A stretch of DNA of 64,000 nt from Streptomyces sp. A3M-1-3 (GTDB lineage Bacteria > Actinomycetota > Actinomycetes > Streptomycetales > Streptomycetaceae): contig NZ_JANAVP010000001.1 of NCBI RefSeq assembly GCF_024213665.1, positions 310,001 to 374,000 of the forward strand, in the 5' to 3' direction. The notes below the pieces were generated by a model. The model made no database searches. It saw only the letters and a program-made list of their open reading frames with translations, and was not told where the DNA came from. Position numbers and translations under genes: made by a program. Below, one piece after another: positions 38,116 to 46,414 of this stretch (positions are counted from its first letter, which is position 1; each line of letters opens with the position of its first letter).

Positions 38116-39060
38116 TCAGTGCGCGATGTTGTCGATCAGCTCGCGAGCACCTTGACGTAGCAGCGCGACGGCGACCGAGGTTCCGAGTGTTGCCGGATCG
38201 AGCGGGCCGGCCCACTCGTGCGCGTTGAGGACCGTCTTGCCGTCCGAGGTGAAGACGCGGGCGCGTAGTGAGAGGTCGCCACTGCCTTCGGCCCGCGCGT
38301 AGCCGGCGATCGGCGAGTTGCAGTGGCCTTGGAGAACGTGGAGGAACATGCGCTCGGCGGTGGCCTCCCGGTGTGCGGCGGGGTCGCCAAGTGCGCTCAC
38401 GGCGTCGATGGTGGCGGTGTCGTCCTCGCGGCATTGCAAGGCGAGGATTCCGGCGCCGATCGGCGGGCACATCGTCTCCACCGACAGGATCTCGGTAATG
38501 GCGTCGGCTCGGTCGATGCGTTCCAGCCCGGATACCGCGAGGAGTAGCGCATCCGCCTCTCCCGCCTCCAGCTTCTCCAGGCGCCGGTTTGCGTTGCCGC
38601 GCATCGGGACGCATTCCAGGTGCGGGTGTGAGGCGGCGAGTTGCGCGATTCTGCGGACCGAGGACGTGCCGATGCGGGTACCCGCGGGCAGCTCGTCGAG
38701 GGTGAGGCCGCCGGTGTGGATCAGGGCGTCACGGATGTCGTCACGCTTGAGGAAGGCCGCGAATGTCGTGCCGGCCGGGAGAGGACGGTCCGCGGGAACG
38801 TCCTTGACGCAGTGCACCGCCAGATCGGCCTCGCCCGCCAGCAGAGCAGCATCCACTTCCTTGGTGAACGCGCCCTTCCCGCCCAGCCTCGCCAGATCGC
38901 CCATCCACCGGTCGCCGGAAGTGGTGACGGGCACGACCTCGGTACGGATGCCGGGATGGAGCGCGGCCAGCTCGGCGCGGACACGCTCCACCTGGGCCAG
39001 GGCCATGGGCGAAGACCTCGAAACAATGCGGATCAGCTCAGGCGCAGACATGCCGTCCAC
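38116..39060 (-). CDS. hemC: HemC-type hydroxymethylbilane synthase (paralogue in an accessory operon)
   Basis: The family enzyme polymerises four porphobilinogens to hydroxymethylbilane using a dipyrromethane cofactor. This 314-residue copy (GTG 39060; ATG 39051 also possible) keeps every key element I can check: IVSRSS (Arg), VHCVKDVP (Lys-Asp, catalytic Asp), [11 protein letters not shown] (double Arg), [11 protein letters not shown] (Arg pair) and the cofactor Cys247 in [12 protein letters not shown]. It lies 9 bases after a methyltransferase gene and downstream of a divergent HemB-like gene on the same strand. No hemA or hemD is present, so it is unlikely to be the housekeeping gene and more likely serves a specialised pathway. 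Confidence 0.93.
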   Translation of the reverse strand: MDGMSAPELIRIVSRSSPMALAQVERVRAELAALHPGIRTEVVPVTTSGDRWMGDLARLGGKGAFTKEVDAALLAGEADLAVHCVKDVPADRPLPAGTTFAAFLKRDDIRDALIHTGGLTLDELPAGTRIGTSSVRRIAQLAASHPHLECVPMRGNANRRLEKLEAGEADALLLAVSGLERIDRADAITEILSVETMCPPIGAGILALQCREDDTATIDAVSALGDPAAHREATAERMFLHVLQGHCNSPIAGYARAEGSGDLSLRARVFTSDGKTVLNAHEWAGPLDPATLGTSVAVALLRQGARELIDNIAH

Positions 39061-39069
39061 AATAGAGCG

Positions 39070-39645
39070 TCAGATACGCGCTCCCACCATCAGACCCGAC
39101 GCCCATCTCAGCGGCGTGCCAAGCAGGTTGGAGACAGCGGGCACTCGTGCGAGAAAGGCGTCCACACGCGCCTGGTGGCCATCCGGCCATGTGTCCTGCG
39201 GCAACAAGTCGTCGACTACATACAGACCACCCGGCTCCAGCAGCTCGAGCAGATCCCCAAGGCGATGGAACTTCCCCGGCCGGCAGTCCACGTACGCGAG
39301 GGAGAAGCCAGGGCCGCTGTAGCCGTCGAGCCACGCATCCACGTCCGCCGTCTCGAAGGACACCCGGGCATCTCCGCTCAAATGCTTGGCGGCAACGGCC
39401 TGCACCTTGAGGTCGGCCTCGACACTCACCAGCTTGGATTCCGCGCTCATCCCGTGCAGCAGCCACGCCGCGCCGGCACCGACCCCGGTACCCAGCTCGA
39501 CCATCCGGCCGCCGGGCTTCGACGCGGCCAACGTGGCGAGGAGAGACCCGGTGCGAGCTTCACAGGACATCGCGAAACGGAGCCGGCCCGCGTCCGCCAG
39601 GATTGCTTCCAGCACGGCCGGCGTCACCCACGGGTTGTCATCCAC
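39070..39645 (-). CDS. Class I SAM-dependent methyltransferase (O-methyltransferase-like)
   Basis: This 191-residue protein has motif I VELGTGVGAGAAWLL (SAM glycine loop), the acidic end of strand 2 in VSVEADLKV, and AYVDCRPGKFHRL followed by GLYVVDDLLPQDTW, resembling Methyltransf_24/catechol O-methyltransferase-like enzymes. GTG 39645 overlaps the end of the HemB-like gene by eight bases, and the stop is 9 bases before hemC, so all three are probably co-translated. The substrate is unknown; a pyrrole or aminolevulinate-derived compound is an inference from the neighbours. Confidence 0.88.
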   Translation of the reverse strand: MDDNPWVTPAVLEAILADAGRLRFAMSCEARTGSLLATLAASKPGGRMVELGTGVGAGAAWLLHGMSAESKLVSVEADLKVQAVAAKHLSGDARVSFETADVDAWLDGYSGPGFSLAYVDCRPGKFHRLGDLLELLEPGGLYVVDDLLPQDTWPDGHQARVDAFLARVPAVSNLLGTPLRWASGLMVGARI

Positions 39646-40615
39646 GGCCGGCCACCAGGTGCTGGGCGACCAGCTCGGCCGCGAAGGTCAGGACTACGTC
39701 CGCACCCGCCCGCTTGAGCATCGCGTGATACTCCGTCATCCCCTCCGGTCCGAGCGCCAGCAGAGACGCCAACTCACCGGAAGTCGAGTACGCCACGAGG
39801 GGCACCTGCTGGTCCGCCCGGAGCCGGACCAGGACGTCCACTGCCGTCATCACCGGCTGGAGGGTCAGGGAGTCCGCACCTTCGGCGATCCACCGCCTGG
39901 CCTGGACGAGGGTGTCCCGGTCCGCGCGCCCGGGTTCGAGTTGGAGACCCCGACGGTGCCCGGCACGGGGATTGGTGCCCATGAGCTGCTTGAACGGCCC
40001 GTACAGGGTCGTGTGCAGTGCCAGGTTCGGATTCACGCCCACGTCGCGCAGCCCCGCCACATCCAACGCGTTCCTGACGGCCCGCACAGACCCGTCCAGC
40101 ATCGCCGTGGGCGAGATGACGTCCGCCCCGGCCTCGGCGTGCTGCGTGGCCATCTGCTCCATGAGTCGGAACGTGGCGTCCAGGTCGATCGCGCCTGCTG
40201 CATCGCGAAGCACGCACTGCCCGTGGTCAGTCCACGAGCAGCCACACACCTCCGTGGTCACCGCCATCTTGGGATCGACAGCCTTGACCGCCTCAATCCC
40301 GCGCACCATCCGATTCCCTGCGGCAATTGCGCCCGACGCACGCGCATCACGTTCGTGTCCGTACGCGAAGATCTTCACGCCGCGAATCCCCAGCGCTGCC
40401 CAGCGGTGGACGGTGGCGCCTACCTCGGCCAGCGTCACCGCGCCGGGCAGCGGCGCCTTCTCGGCATCGTCAGGCAGCACCAGGAGAGGGGCGGTCAGAT
40501 CCGTCACGGTGATGATCGGCCGCGCGTAGAGATCGCGTACCACAGCACGAGCCCGGAGTGAATTCACACCGTCAGGGCCAGGGGCCGGTAACGGGCCTTC
40601 GGTGAGTGTCGTCAT
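39638..40615 (-). CDS. HemB-like protein lacking both Schiff-base lysines
   Basis: ATG 40615 gives 325 residues, the normal length of porphobilinogen synthase (HemB), and the barrel aligns throughout. The zinc cysteines are kept (Cys124, Cys126, Cys134 in VCGCSWTDHGQC), as are DVISPTAMLDG and YGPF. However, the two active-site lysines that bind aminolevulinate (Lys195 and Lys247 in E. coli) correspond to Ala199 (LALHTTLYGPF) and Gln253 (LTLQPVMTAVD). Normal porphobilinogen synthesis is therefore improbable; a different zinc-dependent reaction or a binding role is more likely. It is the first gene of an operon with a methyltransferase and HemC; TTATAC about 35 bases upstream may be its -10 box. 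Confidence 0.92.
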   Translation of the reverse strand: MTTLTEGPLPAPGPDGVNSLRARAVVRDLYARPIITVTDLTAPLLVLPDDAEKAPLPGAVTLAEVGATVHRWAALGIRGVKIFAYGHERDARASGAIAAGNRMVRGIEAVKAVDPKMAVTTEVCGCSWTDHGQCVLRDAAGAIDLDATFRLMEQMATQHAEAGADVISPTAMLDGSVRAVRNALDVAGLRDVGVNPNLALHTTLYGPFKQLMGTNPRAGHRRGLQLEPGRADRDTLVQARRWIAEGADSLTLQPVMTAVDVLVRLRADQQVPLVAYSTSGELASLLALGPEGMTEYHAMLKRAGADVVLTFAAELVAQHLVAGRG

Positions 40616-40706
40616 GCTCCGAGTAGATACCAGCAGGGTGTCGGTATAACAGGGCGCGTTTGGGAGCGCACAGACGACGGCCTCGGCACGTAAGACGAAA
40701 ACAACT

Positions 40707-40738
40707 GTGGCCCGCACCGAGTGATCGGTGCGGGCCAC
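40707..40738. terminator. Terminator after the Pro-rich secreted protein gene
   Basis: GTGGCCCGCACCGA (40707-40720), loop GTGA, then its perfect complement (40725-40738). It lies 32 bases beyond the stop of the minus-strand gene ending at 40770 and upstream of the HemB-like promoter, insulating the two operons. Confidence 0.85.
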
Positions 40739-40769
40739 GGCCGCATCTGCGGTTCGTCCGTGCGGCGAG

Positions 40770-42059
40770 CTACTTGGTGTAGTAGTTCGAGAGGCCGGGG
40801 ACCGTGAGCGTGCCGCCGAACTGGCCGGCCTGCGTCACCTTGACCTTGGTGAAGAAGGCGATCGGGACATTCAGCGGGGGCGGGGTCTGCGGGCTGAACG
40901 TGACCGGGATGAGGCCGAAGAGGTTGCCCTTCAGCTCCTCCGTGTACATGGTGACCGTGCCGTCGCGCAGGGTCGAGGTGGAACCCGGGTTCGACGTGAC
41001 GTGGGCGGTCGTGCCGTTGGGGCCGACGACCAGCTGGTGCAGGTCCTTGATGTCGGTTTCCTTGGCGGTGAACTTCAGGACGTTCTTGATCTTGCCGCTG
41101 CCCGTCCTGACCTTGACGATGCCCTTGTAGTCGAGGCCGCGCAGGGTGAGCATCGAGCTTTCGAGGATCCACGGCTCGTCCGGCAGCGCCGGGATGCCCG
41201 GCTCGAGATCGGCCGCTGCGAGCGCCTCGGGGTCGGCGGTCGGGCAGGGGAACGGCTCCTTGCCGTCCTTGTCCTCGACCGCTTCGTCCTTGGCGTCCTC
41301 GTCGAGTTCCTCGACTTCGGCGCCGACCTTGTCCGCCGCGTCCTTGATGTCGTCCTTGGTCTTGCCCAGCGGATCGTCGGCCGGCTTGTCCGCGGGGTTG
41401 TCGGCCGGCTTGTCGGCCGGATCGTCCTTGGCCGGGGCGTCGGGCGCGGGCTTGTCGGCGGGCGCGCTGGCGCTCGGCTTCGGCGCGGGAGTGGACTCGG
41501 TGGCGCTGGGCGACGGGGTCGCCGTCGGCTCCATGTCCGGGCCGTCGAGGATGTCCTTGATCGCGTCGCCGACACCCAGTGGGTCCAAGGGGTTCTTGGT
41601 CTCGGTCTCCGACGGAGCCGGGTCCGGCTTCGGCGGCGCGGGCTTCGGCTCGGCCGTACTGTCCGCCGACGGGGTCTCGGCCGGCTTGGGCTCTTGCGTC
41701 TCCTCGCCCTCGCCTGTCCCCTCGGACGGGCTCGGCGTGGCCGGGGGCTTCGCCGACTCCGACGGAGTGGGCTTCTCCGAGGGGGACGCCGACTCCTCGG
41801 GGAGGGGCTCGTCCGAGCGGGTCACGCACGGACCGGGCGCGAAGGGGATCTCCGGCTGGTCGTCGGCGAGCGCGAGCTTGGGCGTGAGTCCCATCCCGAC
41901 GAACACGGCCGTGGGCATCGCGGCGAGTGCCATCGCCTTGCCGGCGGGTATCTGCAACTTGGTCAGCAGCGACTTGCGCGGGGCCGCGTGACGCGGCCCC
42001 TTTCTCTCACGGGACTCTGCGCCTCCGGCCATGGTCAGTTGCGTCTCGTCACCCCGCAC
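40770..42059 (-). CDS. Secreted protein with long Pro/Ser/Glu-rich linker
   Basis: GTG 42059 with GGAGG four bases upstream gives 429 residues; later ATG 42032 is possible. A basic stretch and hydrophobic segment (AMALAAMPTAVFVGMGL) end at LALA-DD near residue 65, an export signal. Residues about 70-250 are a low-complexity Pro/Ser/Glu/Lys/Asp linker with ADKPADNPADKPADD repeats. The C-terminal ~170 residues (EPWILESSMLTLRGLDYKG through TVPGLSNYYTK) look like a folded beta domain. Two Cys flank the linker. It starts inside the end of the DUF6114 gene. The function is unknown; it is probably surface-associated. Confidence 0.85.
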   Translation of the reverse strand: MRGDETQLTMAGGAESRERKGPRHAAPRKSLLTKLQIPAGKAMALAAMPTAVFVGMGLTPKLALADDQPEIPFAPGPCVTRSDEPLPEESASPSEKPTPSESAKPPATPSPSEGTGEGEETQEPKPAETPSADSTAEPKPAPPKPDPAPSETETKNPLDPLGVGDAIKDILDGPDMEPTATPSPSATESTPAPKPSASAPADKPAPDAPAKDDPADKPADNPADKPADDPLGKTKDDIKDAADKVGAEVEELDEDAKDEAVEDKDGKEPFPCPTADPEALAAADLEPGIPALPDEPWILESSMLTLRGLDYKGIVKVRTGSGKIKNVLKFTAKETDIKDLHQLVVGPNGTTAHVTSNPGSTSTLRDGTVTMYTEELKGNLFGLIPVTFSPQTPPPLNVPIAFFTKVKVTQAGQFGGTLTVPGLSNYYTK

Positions 42060-42591
42060 TGTTCCTCCCGCCATTGGCGTCAACAGTCGAATCAAACGTG
42101 TTCGGGTCCTTCTCCAGACGCGGTCCGGGGAAGGGCTCGTGCCCGGGGTCCTGCTCCGGCGTACCGTCGACCGGTCCGACGGGATCGGCGGCGGGGGCGC
42201 CAGGCACCCAGGCGATGGAGAGCGCACCGCCGAGCAGGCCGAGCAGGAGGCCGACGAAGAAGCCGCCGAGGTTGGACACGGGGATGGAGACCAGCGCCAG
42301 CAGGATCGTGGCGACACCGGCGAACACCCGGACGATCTGGTGGAACCACATCGTCATTCCGAGGGTGAAGAGGAGCACGCCGATGATCAGCGAGCCCGCT
42401 CCCGCCGTAGTGGCCATGGTCAGCGTCACATGGCCCAGTTGGAGGTCGGCGTAGGGGAGGTAGGCGATCGGCACACCGCTCAACGCGGTGAACAGGCCCG
42501 CATAGTAGGGCCGGGCACCTCTCCAGGCGCGGAAGTGGCGCCGAAAGACGCGGAGGTAGTGCTCGTTCTGCCCCGGTGACTCGGCGCTCAT
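42049..42591 (-). CDS. DUF6114 membrane protein
   Basis: ATG 42591 (AGGGAG upstream) gives 180 residues with four predicted membrane helices (around YYAGLFTALSGVPIAYL, VTLTMATTAGAGSLIIGVLL, IVRVFAGVATILLALVSIP and LGGFFVGLLLGLLGGALSIA), then a soluble Asp/Pro-rich tail. I recognise it as the DUF6114 type, usually next to DUF6230 proteins. Its 3' end overlaps the downstream secreted-protein gene by 11 bases, suggesting translational coupling and a joint envelope role. Confidence 0.85.
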   Translation of the reverse strand: MSAESPGQNEHYLRVFRRHFRAWRGARPYYAGLFTALSGVPIAYLPYADLQLGHVTLTMATTAGAGSLIIGVLLFTLGMTMWFHQIVRVFAGVATILLALVSIPVSNLGGFFVGLLLGLLGGALSIAWVPGAPAADPVGPVDGTPEQDPGHEPFPGPRLEKDPNTFDSTVDANGGRNSAG

Positions 42592-42688
42592 GGAAAACAG
42601 CTCCCTGGAACCGGTGTTGCTGTAAGAAGAAGAGTGGGTCGGGCGGGCGGGGTGGCGTCGCACGCTCCCCGCCCGCCCGGGCGAGTGC

Positions 42689-43324
42689 TTAGTAGCACTC
42701 CTTGACGCCCTTGTGCAGCTTCATGCTCAGGTTGCTGAGCTTGAAGGTGCCCGCCGTGGTGGCCCACGCCGTCTGCTTCACGTCGGTCAGGATCGCAAGG
42801 TCCGCGCGCTGCGCGAAGCCGTACGGGTTGGCCTTCGTGCCGGGCTGGATGCCGGTCTTGTTGCTCTTGTCGCCGGCCGCGACGCCGATGTCGATGTTCT
42901 TGAACTCGGCGTCGGCGTCGAGCTGCGCGACATCGAGGTAGATGTTCGTCGCCTCGACCGGGTGCTTCTTGTCCGTGCCGGCCCGCAGCTCAAGGCTGAC
43001 AGCGCCGAAGATCGGCACGTCGGGCGTGACGACGGACTGGCACATGTTGGTGATCGTGGCCTTGCCGAAGCCGGACACTGCCACCGGGTGCAGGGTCTTG
43101 TTGCCCTTGAGGTCGTGCCCCTCGGCGAGACTTCCGTACTGGACGAAGTCGTGTCCGACCAGCCGGTCGGCCGTCACCTTGAAGCTCTGCCCGGAGACGC
43201 TGAACGACGCTGCGAGCGCACCCTGCGCCATCGCAACGCCAATCGCGGCCGTAGCGGCCACGCTGGGCACCATGACGACGGCGAACCGGCGCCATCTGGT
43301 CCCGCCACGAATAAGGGACTGCAT
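42689..43324 (-). CDS. DUF6230 exported protein
   Basis: ATG 43324 has an ideal AAGGAGG seven bases upstream; the protein has 211 residues. A basic N terminus (RGGTRWRRF) and a hydrophobic segment ending GALAAS form a signal peptide or anchor. The mature part is a beta-rich single domain with Cys in ITNMCQSVV and in the C-terminal KECY, possibly disulfide-linked. It belongs to the DUF6230 family, of unknown function. It is first in a three-gene operon with DUF6114 and the Pro-rich secreted protein. Confidence 0.85.
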   Translation of the reverse strand: MQSLIRGGTRWRRFAVVMVPSVAATAAIGVAMAQGALAASFSVSGQSFKVTADRLVGHDFVQYGSLAEGHDLKGNKTLHPVAVSGFGKATITNMCQSVVTPDVPIFGAVSLELRAGTDKKHPVEATNIYLDVAQLDADAEFKNIDIGVAAGDKSNKTGIQPGTKANPYGFAQRADLAILTDVKQTAWATTAGTFKLSNLSMKLHKGVKECY

Positions 43325-43700
43325 GTTTCCTCCTTCTCGGACGTACATCTCCGGTACGGGTCACAACCCGCCCTGGGATGGGAGAAGTGCTACGTCCTCG
43401 GGAAGGAGAGCGCCCGCGTCGGAGGCGCAAACCGCATCCGATTCACCGGCGATCACCCCCGAGCGACAACCACTGGCCGCGCGTTCGCGCGACCTCCGGA
43501 CAGGCCCTGCCGGATGGCAAGGACCCCCCTGTCCACGGCCGGTGCCACTGCCACCGGCCGGCTCGGTGGGGACCCAAGGAAACCGCGGCCCCGAGTGGGT
43601 GTCGGGCTGCGGAATTGGACCGAGCTCGGCCGATCGTGGTCCATTCACGGCCGGGGCACAAGGGGGTTCGTTACTCGCTAGTAACGGCCGGATAACCGAA

Positions 43701-43730
43701 GCGCGACCGCCCGGTATCGGGCGGTCGCGC
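43701..43730. terminator. Perfect 13-bp hairpin
   Basis: GCGCGACCGCCCG (43701-43713), loop GTAT, then the exact complement (43718-43730). It is terminator-like, about 220 bases beyond the thioredoxin-like gene stop, so it may end either that transcript or a separate small RNA. Confidence 0.6.
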
Positions 43731-43815
43731 TGGGTACCGTGCAGTGACACGGCAGAATGGTTTATTGAGGCTTTAAACCGGACAGAACCAGAGCCTGGAT
43801 TTACTCCGAGTAACA

Positions 43816-43853
43816 GCGGCCGCGATTACCAAGATTTGGTAAAGCGCGGCCGC
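43816..43853. other. Compound hairpin
   Basis: GCGGCCGCG (43816-43824) pairs with CGCGGCCGC (43845-43853), and inside it TTACCA (43826-43831) pairs with TGGTAA (43837-43842) around AGATT. The two-tier stem within an AT-rich context suggests a structured RNA. Confidence 0.6.
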
Positions 43854-43953
43854 CGTATGTCGCTGTGTCGCCAAATCCTCCGCCGAGCCTCCACAGCGTC
43901 GCAGGTTTAGCGACTGGTCGGCGGAGGGGTCGGTGACCGGGTCGGGGAGCCCG

Positions 43954-44904
43954 TCAGAAGAGCACCCGCGCCAGCGCGCTGCGCGCAGCCGTCACCCTCG
44001 GATCATCGGCACCGATCACCTCGAAGAGCTCCAGCAGCCGCACCCGTGCGGCCTCCCGGTCCTCTCCCGCGGTGAGCCGGACCGTGTCGACCAGCCGCGC
44101 GAAGGCGTCCTCCACATGGCCGCCGACCAGGTCCAGGTCGGCCGCCGTGATCTGCGCCCGCACGTCGGCCGGATTCGCGGCCGCGTCCTTGCGCACCTGC
44201 CCCGGGTCCACACCCTGCACGCGGGCGAGCAGCTCGGCCTGGGCCAGGCCCAGCTTGGCCTCCGAGTTCGCCGGGTCGTCGGCGAGGACATTCTTGTACG
44301 CCTGGACGGCGCCGGCGAAGTCATTGGCGTCCAGGGCCAGGACGGCCGCTTCGAGCAGGGCGTCGTACGGACCGGGCGGCGGCTCGGCCGCCTCCGCGGG
44401 CGCGCCCTGGGCGTCGGGGTCGACGGCGACCCCGGTCAGCCCGAAGCGCTCCTCGGCGACCTGGATGAGCTGGGCCAGCGTCTCGCGGATCTGCTGCTCG
44501 GGGGCCGCACCCTGGAAGAGGGGCAGCGCCTGCCCGGCCACCACCGCGAAGACCGCCGGGATGCCCTGGATCCCGAACTGCTGCATCAGCATCTGGTTGG
44601 CGTCGACATCGACCTTGGCCAGGATGAAGCGGCCGTTGGCCTCCACGGCCAGTCGCTCCAGCAGGGGGCCGAGCTGTTTGCACGGCTCGCACCACTCGGC
44701 CCAGAAGTCGATGACGACCGGGACCTCGGTGGACCGCTGAAGGACGTCACGCTCGAAGCCGGCCTCGTCGACATCGATCACCAGACCTGCGGGGGGCACG
44801 GCACCGCCGCCGCCCTGCCGGGCGGCCTCGGCGCGCGCCTGCTCCGCCTTCTGCCGGGCTTCGCCGGCTGCCTTCACCGCGGCGAGGTCGACGACGCCGC
44901 TCAT
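43954..44904 (-). CDS. CnoX/YbbN-like thioredoxin with TPR-like domain
   Basis: ATG 44904 (AGGA eight bases upstream) gives 316 residues; ATG 44910 or 44925 would add 2 or 7. An Ala/Glu-rich N-terminal segment precedes a thioredoxin domain with WCEPC (about 71-75) and cis-Pro GIPAVFAV, followed by helical TPR-like repeats (YDALLEAAVLALDANDFAGA, DPANSEAKLGLAQAELLARV). This architecture is that of CnoX (YbbN), a co-chaperone that protects and hands clients to GroEL/DnaK. Unlike E. coli CnoX it keeps two redox cysteines, so it may also be an active oxidoreductase. Confidence 0.9.
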   Translation of the reverse strand: MSGVVDLAAVKAAGEARQKAEQARAEAARQGGGGAVPPAGLVIDVDEAGFERDVLQRSTEVPVVIDFWAEWCEPCKQLGPLLERLAVEANGRFILAKVDVDANQMLMQQFGIQGIPAVFAVVAGQALPLFQGAAPEQQIRETLAQLIQVAEERFGLTGVAVDPDAQGAPAEAAEPPPGPYDALLEAAVLALDANDFAGAVQAYKNVLADDPANSEAKLGLAQAELLARVQGVDPGQVRKDAAANPADVRAQITAADLDLVGGHVEDAFARLVDTVRLTAGEDREAARVRLLELFEVIGADDPRVTAARSALARVLF

Positions 44905-44925
44905 GGACATGTTCCTAGGCTGCAT

Positions 44926-45241
44926 GCGTACATCCTCCCCCTTCCGCGCGGCCAGACGCTGCAGTACCCCGGGGGACGACCCCCGGACCCCCGAAAACCT
45001 GGCGAAACTGTCCGTACATGAACCACGCCCGTCCGCAGTCCCCCGCCGGTGTGCGGGGCCAACGAACGAGGCGCAGCCCGGTGTTCCCCGAGGGGAAACG
45101 GGTTCGGCGCTGGGTCCCCACCCTGGCGCCAGTGGTTGTCACTCTTTACGCTACGACCCGTATCGTAACTGCTCTCCGCCTGCCCTGTGCGGTGATCTGC
45201 CCCACACTTCCGGCCCGTCGGCATCTTCCCTACTCGCGGGT
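44926..45241. other. Divergent spacer with TetR-type inverted repeat
   Basis: No gene is seen in these 316 bases between the CnoX-like gene and the TetR gene. At 45146-45168 nested inverted repeats occur (TTACG...CGTAA and TACGA-cccgta-TCGTA), a likely operator for the adjacent TetR regulator. Confidence 0.5.
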
Positions 45242-45883
45242 ATGGTCACCGCCATGTGTTCCAGAACGACAGGCGCCGCCCGCGCCGGCCGCCCCCGCAG
45301 CGCCGAGGCCGACGCGGCGATTCTGCGTGCGACCCGGGAGGCGCTGGTCGAACTGGGCTGGAGCAAGCTCACGATGGGCGACGTGTCCGCCCGCGCGGGC
45401 GTCGCCAAGACGACGCTCTACCGCCGCTGGGCCGGCAAGAACGAGCTGGTCGTGGACGCCGTCGCGGTCCTCTTCGACGAGATCGAATTTCCCGACCGGG
45501 GCACCCTGGAAGCCGATATCGAGGGCGTCGTGCTGCAGTTCGCCGAGCTGCTTGAACGGCCGGAGACGAAGTCGTCCCTGATGGCGGTGGTCGCCGAGTC
45601 CACGCGGGACGAGGCACTGCGGGCGCGGATCCGCTCGGCGATCGTCGACCGGCAGAAGCGACTGGTACTGGAGGGCCGGGAACGCGCCCAGGCCCGTGGC
45701 GAACTGCCGTACGAGGAAGACCCCGTGGCGGCGGCGCGCAGCGCGGACCTGATCTTCGATGTCATCGCGGGCGCGGTGGTGCACCGCTCGCTGGTGAGCG
45801 CGGAGCCGGTGGACCCCGACTGGGCCCGTACGTTCACCACGCTGCTGGTGGCGGGCCTGCGGGCGGTCGCGGCACAGACCTGA
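45242..45883 (+). CDS. TetR-family transcriptional regulator
   Basis: ATG 45242 gives 213 residues; ATG 45254 (MCSRTTG) is equally plausible and no ribosome binding site decides. The HTH is canonical: LTMGDVSARAGVAKTTLYRR, then WAGKNELVVDAV. The C-terminal ligand domain has the TetR_C_16-like composition (VLQFAELLERPETKSSLMAV; IAGAVVHRSLV). The inverted repeat at 45146-45168 may be its operator. Ligand and targets are unknown. Confidence 0.92.
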   Translation: MVTAMCSRTTGAARAGRPRSAEADAAILRATREALVELGWSKLTMGDVSARAGVAKTTLYRRWAGKNELVVDAVAVLFDEIEFPDRGTLEADIEGVVLQFAELLERPETKSSLMAVVAESTRDEALRARIRSAIVDRQKRLVLEGRERAQARGELPYEEDPVAAARSADLIFDVIAGAVVHRSLVSAEPVDPDWARTFTTLLVAGLRAVAAQT

Positions 45884-45889
45884 CGTCAG

Positions 45890-46360
45890 CCGCCAGGGGG
45901 CGCCTTGCTTGCTGGTGTCCTGCTTGCTGGTGTCCTGCCTGCTGGTGTCCTGCTTGCTGGTGTCCTGCTTGCTGGTGTCCTGCTCCCCGCACCGCTCGCA
46001 CGCCGACTCGGCCGGGACGAGCCGCACCTTGTCCGCGGGGACCTTCAGGGGCTTGCCGGCTTCGGCGTTCCACAGGCGAGGTCACGGTCCAGCCGGTCTG
46101 CACGCCGTACGTACATCTCCAGCTGCGCCGCGCGTGCCGCCCGCCGTACGCGCCAGGAAGCGGGCCGCACGCCAGGCCGCCCCGGGCAGCCGCACCTCGA
46201 CCCGGTACAGACGCGCCGACGTATCGGCGTCCAGCGCGGAGGCGCCGAAGGGCCCTGTCCGCGCGGGGCGGGGCATGGTCGACGACCGGCCGGCCGTGGT
46301 CCTCGAAGAGCCGGCACCCGTTGGTCACAACGAGCCCGTCGCACCCGTCAAGCCCCCCTT
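45890..46360 (-). pseudogene. Frameshifted hypothetical gene with QDTSK-encoding repeats
   Basis: Coherent protein segments appear in successive frames on the minus strand: VVTNGCRLFEDHGRPVVDHA (to about 46262), then TSARLYRVEVRLPGAAWRAA and RFLARTAGG (to about 46140), then AAQLEMYVRRADRLDRDL (to about 46080), then KVPADKVRLVPAESACERCG leading into five QDTSK-type repeats. Read together they look like one protein of ~150 residues interrupted by three frameshifts, so it is a decayed gene or carries sequencing errors at G/C runs. I recognise no family. Confidence 0.5.
45908..45982. repeat. Five tandem 15-bp repeats
   Basis: CTTGCTGGTGTCCTG is repeated five times without spacers (one copy has a single T-to-C change). 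On the minus strand the unit encodes QDTSK; being 15 bp, it keeps any frame open. Confidence 0.95.
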
Positions 46361-46414
46361 GCCGCCAAGCCGTGCGGGGATGATCCCACAACGGCCGGGC
46401 GGCGCCTGTGGGGA

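Larger units (their letters stand above)
43325..43953. other. Structured 629-bp spacer between thioredoxin-like and DUF6230 genes
   Basis: I see no convincing gene. The region holds a 13-bp perfect hairpin (43701-43730), an AT-rich stretch with GGTTTA/TAAACC pairing (43759-43779), and a compound hairpin (43816-43853). It must contain the DUF6230 promoter and could encode a small RNA. Confidence 0.55.

Noticed and set aside
38116-39060. Housekeeping haem biosynthesis locus
   Set aside because: No hemA, hemD or later haem genes adjoin and the HemB neighbour lacks catalytic lysines; not excluded until the whole genome is searched.
45908-45982. CRISPR-like array
   Set aside because: Repeats are only 15 bp and directly adjacent with no spacers; no cas genes.
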